Assembly: GCA_963728365.1 (NCBI GenBank)
Contig: CAVSJI010000001.1
Coordinates: forward strand, 1,798,001 to 1,862,000
Length of the DNA stretch: 64,000 bases
Source of the DNA: VRUE01 sp963728365
Lineage (GTDB): Bacteria; Actinomycetota; Thermoleophilia; Solirubrobacterales; 70-9
Reading direction: 5' to 3'
The position numbers and the translations under genes were made by a program. The number at the start of each line of letters is the position of its first letter. Within the stretch, counting starts at the first letter, position 1. The notes beneath the pieces are model-generated. The model was given only the letters and a program-made list of their open reading frames with translations. It searched no databases and was not told the DNA's origin. Shown here one piece after another: positions 1 to 8,956 of the stretch.

Positions 1-12
1 ATTCGGCGGGCG

Positions 13-1572
13 CTATTCGCTCAGTTCGAAGAAGTGCTGATAGGTGGTCGGCGATCCACTGCGGCCCACCGGGTTGAACGGCGCCTGCTGGGTGCAGCCC
101 GGCGCCGGAACAGAGGCCGAGTCGGTCTGCCCGGCGTAGGCGTATTTCTTCAGGTTTTCGAAGAAGGCCTTCGAGCGCTGTTCGTTCTGTTCGTCGCTCT
201 TCTTGCTCTGATGCGTGCGTTCCGCGAAGGTCGGGTCCTTGTAGACGTCTTCGTTGAGCGTTGCCGTGACCCCGGAGGTGCAGGTTCGCGTGTCGAAGCT
301 CGGCAGGCCCGTCGCCAGCGCCTTGCCGGTGAGCGGCTGCGCGTAGGCGTTGGTGCGCCCGGTCGTCGTGCGGCTCGGGAAGGTGGCGAGCGATTCCGGG
401 TTGAACGGGCCCATTGCACGCAGGTAGTGGACCTTCCCTTCGGGCGGCAGCTTCGCCTGCGACGTCGCGGCCACGTTGGCCATCGTCGCCGCCAGCTCGT
501 GCTTGTAGAGGTTGAGGCCGGTGAGCACCGGGTTGAGGTTGCGCAGGAACGGGTCGACGGCGCGCAGCAGCGGTGGGAACTCGTCGCGGAAGAGCTTGCG
601 CAGCGCCGGCAGGCTCGTCGGGGCGCGCGCGATCACCGGCTTCAGCCCTTCGAAGAGGCCCTTTGCCTGGGGGGCGAACTTGGAGAGGGCGACGAGGGTC
701 GGCGAGAGCTGTTCGGCGACCGGCACCAACTGGCTCATCACCGGCGTCGCCGTCGCCGAGAAGGAGCTGAGCCGGTCGAGGGTCAGCTTCGACTCGTCCT
801 CGAAGGTCGGAAAGGCACGGAAGAGCGCTTCGATCTGGCGACCGCGGGCGGCGGTCGTGCTGAAGACCGCGTTCGAGTTGCTCACCAGGCTTGCCAGCTC
901 GCCCTGGCGGCCGCGCAGCGCACTCAGCGAGGTGGCAGCGTTGCGGAAAAGCCGCCTGACCGCGAGCCGCTGACTGTCGAGCACCCGGAAGAGGCGATCG
1001 AACTGGATGAACGCCGGTTCGAACTCGCCGAAGGCGTAGGAGAGGTCGGCGCCGCGACCCTGGATCGCCACTGCGGCTTCCTGCTGCCAGGTCTGGAAGG
1101 CGGCCCTCGTGCGCGGATCGAAGGTGCGGAAGATCTCGTCGAGCTGAACCGATTCGGCGACCTGGGCGGCGGGCAGCGTGCCACCGTCGGCCAGCCTGGG
1201 GCCGCGGCGGTTGCCGGGCGTCAGTTCGATGTAGGTCTCGCCGAGCAAAGTCTTCGTGCGCAGGATCGCCCGCGTTCCGGCCGGCAGCGGCGCGTACTTG
1301 TCGTCGATGTCGACCTTGGCCAGCGAGTGGTGTTCGTCCGGGGCGACGACGATGTCCGCAACCTTGCCGACCGAGACGCCGGAGATGCGCACGTCGGACT
1401 GCTGGGCCAGCTGCGTCGCCTCGGTGAAGGGCACCTTGAGTTCGTAGGTCTTCGCCTTGAACGGCGTCGGCCCGCCGAAGGTGATCCAGAGGAAGAGCAG
1501 GATGCCGAAGCAGGAGAGCGCGAAGCCGGCGATCACCAGGAGCTGGGATGTGCTGGGGGCGCGCTTGCTCAT
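13..1572 (-). CDS. MCE family protein (sixth and last gene of the MCE block)
   Basis: 519 aa. One N-terminal membrane anchor (about residues 10-32, TSQLLVIAGFALSCFGILLF) is followed by an MCE domain (about 38-118) with the typical SDVRISGVSVGKVADI segment, then a long helical region and a polar tail. MCE proteins bind or tunnel lipids across the cell envelope in hexameric assemblies. The start overlaps the stop of the preceding gene by 4 bp, so translation is coupled. The stop lies 13 bases from the window edge, so any YrbE or ATPase partner could lie beyond it. The substrate cannot be inferred. Many Glu codons are GAA, as in other exported proteins here. Confidence 0.9.
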   Translation of the reverse strand: MSKRAPSTSQLLVIAGFALSCFGILLFLWITFGGPTPFKAKTYELKVPFTEATQLAQQSDVRISGVSVGKVADIVVAPDEHHSLAKVDIDDKYAPLPAGTRAILRTKTLLGETYIELTPGNRRGPRLADGGTLPAAQVAESVQLDEIFRTFDPRTRAAFQTWQQEAAVAIQGRGADLSYAFGEFEPAFIQFDRLFRVLDSQRLAVRRLFRNAATSLSALRGRQGELASLVSNSNAVFSTTAARGRQIEALFRAFPTFEDESKLTLDRLSSFSATATPVMSQLVPVAEQLSPTLVALSKFAPQAKGLFEGLKPVIARAPTSLPALRKLFRDEFPPLLRAVDPFLRNLNPVLTGLNLYKHELAATMANVAATSQAKLPPEGKVHYLRAMGPFNPESLATFPSRTTTGRTNAYAQPLTGKALATGLPSFDTRTCTSGVTATLNEDVYKDPTFAERTHQSKKSDEQNEQRSKAFFENLKKYAYAGQTDSASVPAPGCTQQAPFNPVGRSGSPTTYQHFFELSE

Positions 1573-2963
1573 TCGGTTTCCGGTCCGCAGCCGGTGGCCG
1601 TCGGGGTTTCTTTGTCGGGCGGGATCACGGGGATTTCGCTGGTGCGCGGGATATTTGCCCCGCGCAGCGTCGTCTGGATGTAGGGCTTGGCGGCCGCGGC
1701 GCCGTTGGCCAGTTCGGCGCCGTTGCAGGAGATCATGATCAGCCCCCGGCCGACCACGCCGCTCGGGTCCTCGAGGTTGAAGCTGGCGTTGCTGTCGTGG
1801 TTGAGCCAGGGCAGGTAGAAGAGGAAGCTCTGCTTCGAGCCCTTCGGCTTGTAGGCGAGCTCGTTGAGGAAGCTGTTGAAGGCGCCGAGCGAGTTGCCGA
1901 ACCCGCGCACCGACTTGGCGAAATCGGCCGAGCCCTGCTTGGCGTGGGTCAGCACCGGCCGGGTGGTGCGGGTGAAGGGGCGGATCTGATCGCGGACCGG
2001 GGCCAGCGTCTGTTCGAAGAGCCTGGCGTTGGCGCGCAGCGCCGGGCGCAGCGCCTGCGCTTGGGGGATCAGGCCGAGCAGCGCCGGGCGGGCGACCTTG
2101 GAGAACTGGTCGGCGCTGGCGAACGCCGCTTCGGCGGCGCCAAGCGCCGAGGGGAACTCGGTCAGCGTTTCCTGGATCGACTGCTGCTGGTTGGCGAAGT
2201 TGCCGAGCGCCGCCTTGGAGGAGGAGACCCAGCGTTCGATCGCGGTGTCGTGGCGACCAAGCTCGGTGGTCAGCAGGCCGAAGTCGTGGATCGTGTTGGC
2301 GAGCGCGACGCGGCGACCGGCCACCGCCCGGTTGAGGTCGGCGACGTAATGCGAGAAGGGCTGCAGGCGGCGCAGGGCGTTGCCGAACTGCTTCCCCCGG
2401 CCACCTATCCCCTGGGCGCCGCCGGCGACCAGCAGCTGGATGTACTGCCGCGTATCGGCGTCCAGGGTGGCGAGGAAGGCGTCGAGGTTGACGTTCGGTT
2501 CGGTCCGCGAGAGGGGGAAGCGGTGCCCGTCTTCGACGTGCCCCTTCTCGACTCCGGGGCTGATCTCGACGACCATGTCGTTGAGGTTGGTTTTCGGCCG
2601 CAGCAGCAGAGTCGCGTCGGGATGGATCAGTTCCAGGTACTTAGGTTCGATCTCCATGCCGACCACCGCGTGCCCGTCTTCGAGATCGACCGAGGTGACC
2701 TTGCCGATCTGGATCCCGGCCACGTCGACCGCCTGACCCTGGCCCGGGGTGACCGCTTGGGCGGTGGTGAACTCGCCACTCATCTCGACGAATTCTTCGC
2801 CGACGACGGGAACCCAGGCGGGCAGCGAGGCTTTCTGCTGGGTGAAGATCCAGAGCGTCATCACGATCCCCAGCGCGGCGAGCACGGCGATCGCGATCGT
2901 GTCCTTGCTGCGCCCCCGCGACTGGCGCGAGAGCGAGGCACGGAAGTGCGACCAGCGGCTCAT
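1569..2963 (-). CDS. MCE family protein (fifth gene of the block)
   Basis: 464 aa. A short basic N-terminus (RQSRGRSKD) precedes a membrane anchor at about residues 23-43. The MCE domain has the motif VDVAGIQIGKVTSVDLEDG, and helical stretches follow. It presumably forms one subunit of a hetero-hexameric MCE complex with its five neighbours, anchored in the membrane with the MCE domain outside. It overlaps both flanking genes by 4 bp (ATGA junctions), which indicates one transcript. There is no lipobox cysteine, so it is not the lipoprotein (LprK/MceE-like) member. Confidence 0.9.
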   Translation of the reverse strand: MSRWSHFRASLSRQSRGRSKDTIAIAVLAALGIVMTLWIFTQQKASLPAWVPVVGEEFVEMSGEFTTAQAVTPGQGQAVDVAGIQIGKVTSVDLEDGHAVVGMEIEPKYLELIHPDATLLLRPKTNLNDMVVEISPGVEKGHVEDGHRFPLSRTEPNVNLDAFLATLDADTRQYIQLLVAGGAQGIGGRGKQFGNALRRLQPFSHYVADLNRAVAGRRVALANTIHDFGLLTTELGRHDTAIERWVSSSKAALGNFANQQQSIQETLTEFPSALGAAEAAFASADQFSKVARPALLGLIPQAQALRPALRANARLFEQTLAPVRDQIRPFTRTTRPVLTHAKQGSADFAKSVRGFGNSLGAFNSFLNELAYKPKGSKQSFLFYLPWLNHDSNASFNLEDPSGVVGRGLIMISCNGAELANGAAAAKPYIQTTLRGANIPRTSEIPVIPPDKETPTATGCGPETE

Positions 2964-4471
2964 GGGCTCGGCACCGCCTTCGGGCTCGGGGCGCCGACCT
3001 GGCCGAGTCCGGCGTTGACGTCGGGCACCGGGTTGCTGTCGCAGCGCACGTCGGGCTTCTTCGGCGGCCGGCCGCCGAGCTGCGGCTGGGTGCCCAGCGG
3101 CGGCGCCGCGGTGTGCGCGAAGTCCCGCTTATCGGTGCTCAGGTTGCCGTTCTTGTTCTCCTGTTCGACCAGCACGTCGCCTCCGCCGGGCTGCAGGCGG
3201 ACGAAGGGTCCGTTGCCGTCGAAGTTCGCGCCCCAGCCGGCGAAGTCGGCGAGCGTGTAGAGGAACTCGCGGTAGTTGGGGCCGCCGGTGCTGAACTGGT
3301 CGTCGATCGTCTGGTTGAAGGTCGGCGAGAGCACCCGGGTCGTGCAGAGGCTGATCCGGTTGAGCTGCGGCAGGGCGACCGCCTTGCCGGCCTGGGCGGC
3401 GCCGGCGAGGCCGGGCGTGCCTTCGCGCAGCAGCTTCGCGGTGCCGCCCAGCTCCTTGCCGGAGAGCAGCGGCAGCGCCTGCTTGACCCACGGCCTTCCG
3501 GCCGCGATCCAGGCGGGCAACTCTTCCAGCGCCGGCTTCGTCTCGATCGCCCAGGCGCGCAGCGGCGGCAGCGTCCTGTTGAGGCTGACCAGTGAGCCGT
3601 GGAAGGTCTTCAGCATCGGCGCCAGGCGGTGGATCGTCGCCGAGAGATTGGCCGACTGGGCCGCCAAGGCGCCGGTGAAGGTGTCGAAGTTGACGATCAG
3701 CCCCTTGAGGTCCTCCTCGCGTCGCGAGAGCGCACCGAAGGTCTTGCCGGCGCCCGACACGACCTTCGAGAGGTCTCCCGCTTGAGTGCCGAGCAGTGCG
3801 TTGGTGACCTGGGAGCTGTAGCGGCCCGCGTCGCCGCCGTAGTGGAAGGCTCCAGCCAGCGCCTCGGCGGCGCTCTTGCCCTGCACCTCCGGTTCCTGGC
3901 CGACGTCTTCGGCCGCCGTCGGCTTGTGGGTGAGAGCCGTGCCGTAGCTCCCCAGCAGGCGGCTGAGGTCGGCTCGGACGGGCGCCTGCAGGGCGGTCAG
4001 CACTTCGTCGATCTGCACCCAGGTGGACGTGTGGCTGACCGGGATCGTGTCGCCGCTGCCCAGCTCCGACGCGCTCGGACTGCCGGGCGAGAGGTCGACG
4101 AAGAAGTTGCCCTCGAGGAATATCCGCGGCCGGATCGCGGCGAAGGCGTCGTCATGGACGGGCCGCCCTTTGCCTTCGACGGTGAAGGTGACCGTGGTCG
4201 CGTTGCCGTCGCGTTCGGCCGAGATCACCCGGCCGACGTCGACCCCGGCGATCCGCACCGGTGAGTTGGTGGCGATGTTCACCCCGTTGCCGAAGGTCGC
4301 CTTCAGCTCGTACCCGTAGCTGGTGAAGGGCACGTGGCCGGTGAAGGCGAGGTAGGGGCCAATCGTGAAGACGAGCAGGAAGATCACCGCGATCAGGGCG
4401 TTGCTCGGCCGCCACCTGAAGCGGCTGCTCTGGGCGGCGGCCCGCGTGTCGCGCTCCGGCAGGCGTCCCAT
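2960..4471 (-). CDS. MCE family protein (fourth gene of the block)
   Basis: About 503 aa with the start placed at the ATG at 4471. The reading frame is open for 39 more codons upstream, but those lie inside the neighbouring gene and look like frame overlap. From 4471 the protein begins MGRLPERDTRAAAQ, has an anchor IAVIFLLVFTIGPYLAF (about residues 28-44) and then an MCE domain with SPVRIAGVDVGRVI. The chosen ATG shares one base with the upstream stop (TAATG), the compact junction used elsewhere in this operon. The C-terminus is proline rich (VGAPSPKAVPSP). The role is lipid or hydrophobic-substrate transport, by family. Confidence 0.88.
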   Translation of the reverse strand: MGRLPERDTRAAAQSSRFRWRPSNALIAVIFLLVFTIGPYLAFTGHVPFTSYGYELKATFGNGVNIATNSPVRIAGVDVGRVISAERDGNATTVTFTVEGKGRPVHDDAFAAIRPRIFLEGNFFVDLSPGSPSASELGSGDTIPVSHTSTWVQIDEVLTALQAPVRADLSRLLGSYGTALTHKPTAAEDVGQEPEVQGKSAAEALAGAFHYGGDAGRYSSQVTNALLGTQAGDLSKVVSGAGKTFGALSRREEDLKGLIVNFDTFTGALAAQSANLSATIHRLAPMLKTFHGSLVSLNRTLPPLRAWAIETKPALEELPAWIAAGRPWVKQALPLLSGKELGGTAKLLREGTPGLAGAAQAGKAVALPQLNRISLCTTRVLSPTFNQTIDDQFSTGGPNYREFLYTLADFAGWGANFDGNGPFVRLQPGGGDVLVEQENKNGNLSTDKRDFAHTAAPPLGTQPQLGGRPPKKPDVRCDSNPVPDVNAGLGQVGAPSPKAVPSP

Positions 4472-5904
4472 TACCCTTCTTCTCCCAGCTGCTTCTTGGT
4501 CTGGCCGGAGGTCTTGATCCCATCGTCGCGCGGCGTGTTGCCGATCCGGGTGACGCCCACTTCGTAGCGCTCGTTGCCCGCTTCGCACTCGTGCGGCTGG
4601 CCGGGCGCGGCGGTGTTCGGGTAGGGATTCGAGTGCAGGTGGTTGAAGCGGTCGGGCCCGCCGTTGGCCGGCGCCGAGGCCGGGCCCGACTCCGAGTTTT
4701 CGCCTTCCGGGGCCTGGAAGGCGATCGCGTTGAACCAGCCGCCGAGCCCGTTGTTTTCGCTAGAGGCATTGCCCAGGTTGCGGAAAGCGATCGTCAGGTA
4801 GTTGCAGGTCGTCTGGGCCGGGCCGAGGAACCTGATCGCCGGCGCCAGCGTCTTGTTGGTGTCGGTCAGCAAATCGAGGCCGTTGAAGACGCCGGTCGAG
4901 TTCTGGAAGGCGAGTAGCGCGTCGGCGGTCGGCGGCAGCTGCGCGTAGAGAGCCGGTGAGGAGTTGAGCACCGGGATACCCGTGCGCAGCGCTGAGGCGA
5001 TCGTCGGCGCCGTTTCGCCGAGCGCCCTGGCGCCCGGCTTCAGCGCCGTGAAGAAGCGTTCGGACTCGTGCAGGAAGGGCCGCAGGGCGGGCAGGTCGGT
5101 GATCGCCGCGTCGAGAGTTTCCGGCCCCTTGGAGATCGTTTCCTGGATGTAGGGACGCGAGACCCGGGCGAAGGCGGCGAAGGTGAGGTCGAGTCCGACG
5201 AACATGCTCGCCTGCTGCTCGGCGACCGGCGCCAGCGTCGCGTTGAAGCTCTCCAGCGCCCGCCAGAATTCGCCGAATCCGGTGCTCGGGGCGACCAGGT
5301 CGGCAAGCGCCGGCTCAGCGCTTTCGGCCAGCCGGCGCAGCGCCACGAGTGCGTTGTTGATCTGCGGCCCGCGGCCGGCGAAGGCGTTGCCGAAGCCCGC
5401 CAGGTTGCGCTGGATCGCAGTCCGCGTGCGCCGGTCGAACATGTCGAAGAACTGGTCGATGTCGACCGGTTCGGGACGCGATGCCGAGAGCGGGATCGTT
5501 TCTCCCGCGGCGAAGCCCTTGCTCGAGCTGCCGGGCGTGACCTGCACGTACTTCAGGCCGAGCGGGGATTTGGGGCGGATGATCATCGTCGAGTCGACCG
5601 GCAGCGGCTCGACGCTCTTGTCGAGGCTGAGGCTGAGTTCGGCGGCCACCCGCCCGTTCCCGACCTGGATCGGGATCACGGACTTGACCACACCCACGCG
5701 GGCGCCGCCGATCCGCACCTCGTTTCCCTTGACCAGGGCGTTCGCATTGGGCACGCGCGCCTTGAGGTTGTAGGTGGAGACGAACGGCAGGCCGTTGTTG
5801 GCGTTGTAGGCAAGGAAGACGGCGACGATCACGACCAGCACGGTCACCGCTCCGACGATCACCGGGCTGCTCGCAACTCCCTGTATGCCGCTGCGGTTTC
5901 TCAT
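4471..5904 (-). CDS. MCE family protein (third gene of the block)
   Basis: 477 aa. The N-terminal membrane segment VIVGAVTVLVVIVAVFLAY (about residues 15-33) is followed by an MCE domain (about 40-120, with GNEVRIGGARVGVVKSV) and a helical region. The polar C-terminal tail includes HLHSNPYPNTAAPGQPHECE. The tail resembles those of actinobacterial MceC/MceD-type proteins, but the paralogue cannot be fixed by eye. It overlaps its upstream neighbour by 4 bp and the downstream gene by 1 bp. Confidence 0.9.
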   Translation of the reverse strand: MRNRSGIQGVASSPVIVGAVTVLVVIVAVFLAYNANNGLPFVSTYNLKARVPNANALVKGNEVRIGGARVGVVKSVIPIQVGNGRVAAELSLSLDKSVEPLPVDSTMIIRPKSPLGLKYVQVTPGSSSKGFAAGETIPLSASRPEPVDIDQFFDMFDRRTRTAIQRNLAGFGNAFAGRGPQINNALVALRRLAESAEPALADLVAPSTGFGEFWRALESFNATLAPVAEQQASMFVGLDLTFAAFARVSRPYIQETISKGPETLDAAITDLPALRPFLHESERFFTALKPGARALGETAPTIASALRTGIPVLNSSPALYAQLPPTADALLAFQNSTGVFNGLDLLTDTNKTLAPAIRFLGPAQTTCNYLTIAFRNLGNASSENNGLGGWFNAIAFQAPEGENSESGPASAPANGGPDRFNHLHSNPYPNTAAPGQPHECEAGNERYEVGVTRIGNTPRDDGIKTSGQTKKQLGEEG

Positions 5905-7427
5905 GGGCCGAGGAGGTAGTCGAGGAGGGCGCGCTGGCGGCGGGGCGGCAAGGCGGCCTTCGCGCCGAGGCTCTGTCCTTCGCCGAGCTCGGGCGATCCC
6001 CCGCCGCGCGGCGCGGCCGGCGCCAGGGAGCCGGTCTGGCCATTCGGTCGCGCAAGGGTCCCGCCGACCTGGCCGGCTTCTTCTTCCTCGACCTCTTCGA
6101 GGAACGAACGCAGGTCGGCGCCGCCCAGCGAGGAGGTGCTGGCGTTCGGTCCGGTGAACTTGGCCGAGCAGCCGCTTTCTTCCTGCTCGTAATCGAGGCA
6201 GTTGGTGAGCGTCGTCAGCAGGCGCGTGAAGTGCCCGTACTTGTCGAAGCCGTTGGAAGCGGCGGTGGTGTTGTAGATCAGGTCGACGAGCCCGTCGAAG
6301 CCTTTCGTTTCGCGGGTGCTTTCGAAGAATTCCGCCAGCTGAGTGGTCGGGGTGGCGCCGGAGCGGGCCAGTTCGCGCGCCTTGACAACCACCGGGTCGG
6401 CCGCGGCGAAGGTCGAACCCGATTCTTCCGCGGCTACCCCGAACGACTTCAACGAGACCGTCGAAGCGGCCGAGAACGGGGTCAGCAGGCGGGTCGCTTC
6501 GGTGTAGGCCGGGGCCGCCTTGCCGAGTTCGGTGAAGACCGGCGTGGCCGCGTCGGAGAAGCCCTGCAGGCCGCGCATCGTCGTGCGGAACTCACGCAGG
6601 AAGGCGGGGAACTTGCGCAGCGAGGCTTCCAGTTCGGTGCCGCGTTCGGAGCTCGCCTGCCCGGCTGCTCCGGAGTTGACGAAGAAGCCGGCGACGTGGG
6701 CGCGTTCGCGCGAGAGCGGCGCGAGGATCTGCTCGGAGTCGGCGGAGAGCTTGGTCAGCTGGTCACGCTGGTCGTTGAGGATCCCGATCAGCCTGACCAC
6801 GTCGCGCAGGGCGGGGTTGGCGCGCCTCACGGCAGCCTCGATGTCGGCGCCGCGGCCGGCCAGGCCGGCGCCGAGTTCGTTGAAGATCAGCCGGAAGCGC
6901 TGCGCGTAGGGCAGTTTGTTGATGTCGTTGATCAGGTCGGGGTCGACGCTGGTGCTGTTGTTCTCCAGCGGCAGCAGGTACTGCCCGGCCCCCGGCTTGC
7001 CGTCGGGGACCTGCTTCAGGGCCGGTGCCGGCGGTGCTCCCGGGGCGCGCGGCGCGGTCGGCCGGCAATCGACGAACTTCTCGCCGATCAGCGACTGCGG
7101 CCGGATCAGGCAAGAGGCGTCGCTGCGGAAGTCCTGGAAGCCGGGGTCGGTGATCTTCATCACGATCACCGCCTTGCCGTCGACCGCCTTCGGCCGGCCG
7201 CCTTCGTAGCTGTCGACTTCGCCGGGCAGGGTCACCCCGACCGACTCGATTTCGCCGACGTTGGCACCGGCGACGCGCACCTGCTCGCCTTTGACCATGA
7301 AGCCACCGCTGTCGAAGATCGCCCGCACGACGTAGTCGCTGCTGTTGCCGCCGCCGCCGGAAACGAGCAGCACCACGGCCACGACTGCCGCCGCGACCAG
7401 CGCGCCTATGACGAGCGGCCTCCTCAT
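5901..7427 (-). CDS. MCE family protein (second gene of the block)
   Basis: About 508 aa from the ATG at 7427, which forms a 4-bp ATGA overlap with the upstream stop. An alternative start ten codons upstream (7457) would overlap by 34 bp. The anchor PLVIGALVAAAVVAVVLLV begins almost at residue 3. The MCE domain carries GEQVRVAGANVGEIESVGV and a Pro/Ala-rich insertion (APRAPGAPPAPAL). The C-terminal tail is long, low in complexity and rich in Gly and Glu. It shares operon and presumed function with the other five MCE proteins. Confidence 0.87.
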   Translation of the reverse strand: MRRPLVIGALVAAAVVAVVLLVSGGGGNSSDYVVRAIFDSGGFMVKGEQVRVAGANVGEIESVGVTLPGEVDSYEGGRPKAVDGKAVIVMKITDPGFQDFRSDASCLIRPQSLIGEKFVDCRPTAPRAPGAPPAPALKQVPDGKPGAGQYLLPLENNSTSVDPDLINDINKLPYAQRFRLIFNELGAGLAGRGADIEAAVRRANPALRDVVRLIGILNDQRDQLTKLSADSEQILAPLSRERAHVAGFFVNSGAAGQASSERGTELEASLRKFPAFLREFRTTMRGLQGFSDAATPVFTELGKAAPAYTEATRLLTPFSAASTVSLKSFGVAAEESGSTFAAADPVVVKARELARSGATPTTQLAEFFESTRETKGFDGLVDLIYNTTAASNGFDKYGHFTRLLTTLTNCLDYEQEESGCSAKFTGPNASTSSLGGADLRSFLEEVEEEEAGQVGGTLARPNGQTGSLAPAAPRGGGSPELGEGQSLGAKAALPPRRQRALLDYLLGP

Positions 7428-8833
7428 GGCCCCGGCGGCGCGTCGGAGGGGTTGCACTCGGCGGCGGTCACACCCGAGCCGCCGAAGGGCGGTTCGGTGA
7501 ACGGGCTCGAGCCGTCTCCGGCCGGCTGGCTGCCGCCGCCGGGACAGCGGCGCTTGACGCCGGCTTCGGAACCGAACGCGTCGTACTGCTCGGAGGGTGC
7601 GATCGGTTCCAGTTCGCGGCTTTCCTCGTCGTACTTGAAGATGTTCAGGTCGGCGAGGCTGCCGCGCACGTAGTGCCCGTTGCCGTCATACGGCGCCGTG
7701 ACCTGGCCGAGCTTGGCGAAGCCGTTGAAGAGGTCGGGCGTGTAGGCGCGGATGAAGTTGAGATTGGGCTGGAAGGCGGAGATCGCGCCTTCGGCGTGCG
7801 GGAACGCCTTGCCGGCCCGCACCTCGATCGTCGGCAGGGCGGCGAACAGTTCGGCCGTGTCGTTGGCGAAGCCCGGCCGGCTCGCGGTCAGCCGCAGGTT
7901 CTTGAAGACCGGCACCGCTCGGGAGAGCACCGGCCGCAGCTCGGCGAGGAAGGGAGCGAGCCCCTTCGTCGTCGTGCCGGCTGTTTCGATCAGCGGTTCG
8001 ACGTCGTCCAGCGCGGCGCGCAGGTTGACGAAGGTCGTGTTCGCCTGGCGGAAGGTCGACGGCAGGAGCGTCAGGCTGCTGCTCAGGGCCTCGTTCTGGC
8101 TGGCGATCGCGCCCAGCGCCGTGCTCGCGTTGGAGACCGCGCTGGAGAGCTCGGCGCCACGTTCTGAGACCGCCGTGGCGAGCCTGCTGGAGCTGACCAG
8201 GAAACGGGAGAAGAGCTTTTCGTCGGCGTTCAGGTCATGGACGAACGCCCCGGCTCGGTTGAAGCCGACGCCGAGATACTTGAAGGTGGCGTTCGCGTCC
8301 TCGCCGGCGCCGGCGTACTGCGTGCCGGTGCCGCGGATGAACTGGCCGAGCGCGCGGCGCACCGGCTTGGGGAAGGTGTTGAAGAGCTGATCGATGTCAA
8401 CCGGGGTCGTGGTCGAGGCGAGCCCCAGCGTCGCGTCGTCGGAGAGCGCCGGATTGCTGTTTGGACCGGGGCTGATCGAGACGTAGTGGTTGGCGACCCC
8501 GGAGAGCGAGGTGGCGCGGATCGTCGCCGTCGTCCCCTCGTGCAGCTCCTGTTCGACGCTGACCGTGACCTTGGCGAGGTTGTCGTCCGTCAGGTCGATG
8601 CTTTCCACCGAGCCGACCGCTTGGCCGCCGATCAGCACCTGGTTGTCGGGAACGAGCTGGCTCGCGTTCTGAAAGAGGAGGTCGTACCTGTGCTCGCCGT
8701 TGCCGCTGAAGAAGAGGACGTAGGCGAGCACGAGAACGGCCGCCGAGAGGCCTCCGATCGCCGCGATTCGGGCGTGGGAAGTCCGCCGGCTTTGCGCCGG
8801 GCTCGTGTCCTCGCCTGAGGGATTAGCAGCCAC
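7424..8833 (-). CDS. MCE family protein (first gene of the MCE block)
   Basis: 469 aa, GTG start. A short hydrophilic N-terminus (MAANPSGEDTSPAQS) precedes an anchor at about residues 23-42 and an MCE domain with NQVLIGGQAVGSVESIDL. It is the first of six consecutive MCE genes, matching the six-protein set of actinobacterial mce operons. Those normally begin with two YrbE permease genes; here the gene upstream is an MMPL transporter 123 bp away. A C-terminal segment (KRRCPGGGSQ...AAECN) carries two Cys that may form a disulfide. Confidence 0.9.
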   Translation of the reverse strand: MAANPSGEDTSPAQSRRTSHARIAAIGGLSAAVLVLAYVLFFSGNGEHRYDLLFQNASQLVPDNQVLIGGQAVGSVESIDLTDDNLAKVTVSVEQELHEGTTATIRATSLSGVANHYVSISPGPNSNPALSDDATLGLASTTTPVDIDQLFNTFPKPVRRALGQFIRGTGTQYAGAGEDANATFKYLGVGFNRAGAFVHDLNADEKLFSRFLVSSSRLATAVSERGAELSSAVSNASTALGAIASQNEALSSSLTLLPSTFRQANTTFVNLRAALDDVEPLIETAGTTTKGLAPFLAELRPVLSRAVPVFKNLRLTASRPGFANDTAELFAALPTIEVRAGKAFPHAEGAISAFQPNLNFIRAYTPDLFNGFAKLGQVTAPYDGNGHYVRGSLADLNIFKYDEESRELEPIAPSEQYDAFGSEAGVKRRCPGGGSQPAGDGSSPFTEPPFGGSGVTAAECNPSDAPPGP

Positions 8834-8881
8834 GGATCGTCGCTTGCGGTTCCCCGGCCTCCGATCCGGCGGAACGGCCGC

Positions 8882-8910
8882 AGAATCGTATCCGAGCCAC
8901 CCGCCGTCAA
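8882..8910 (-). promoter_or_regulatory. possible promoter for the MCE block
   Basis: On the minus strand TTGACG (8910-8905) is followed after 17 bp by GATTCT (8887-8882), about 50 bp before the first MCE start. The -35 is good and the -10 is weak (3 of 6). It would allow the MCE genes to be expressed separately from the MMPL gene upstream. Confidence 0.3.
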
Positions 8911-8956
8911 GCGCGGCCCACGCAGGGACTTAACTGGAATTCAACGCGTTTCTTGG

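Noticed and set aside
34..3260. Long plus-strand frames (549 and 570 codons) opposite the MCE genes
   Set aside because: Arg/Gly-rich translations without domains, mirrored across genes with clear MCE domains. Long antisense frames are expected when third positions are almost all G/C.
2960..4588. Longer start for the fourth MCE gene (ATG 4588)
   Set aside because: The extra 39 residues lie within the neighbouring MCE gene and are Arg-rich frame overlap; the ATG at 4471 fits the operon's compact junctions.
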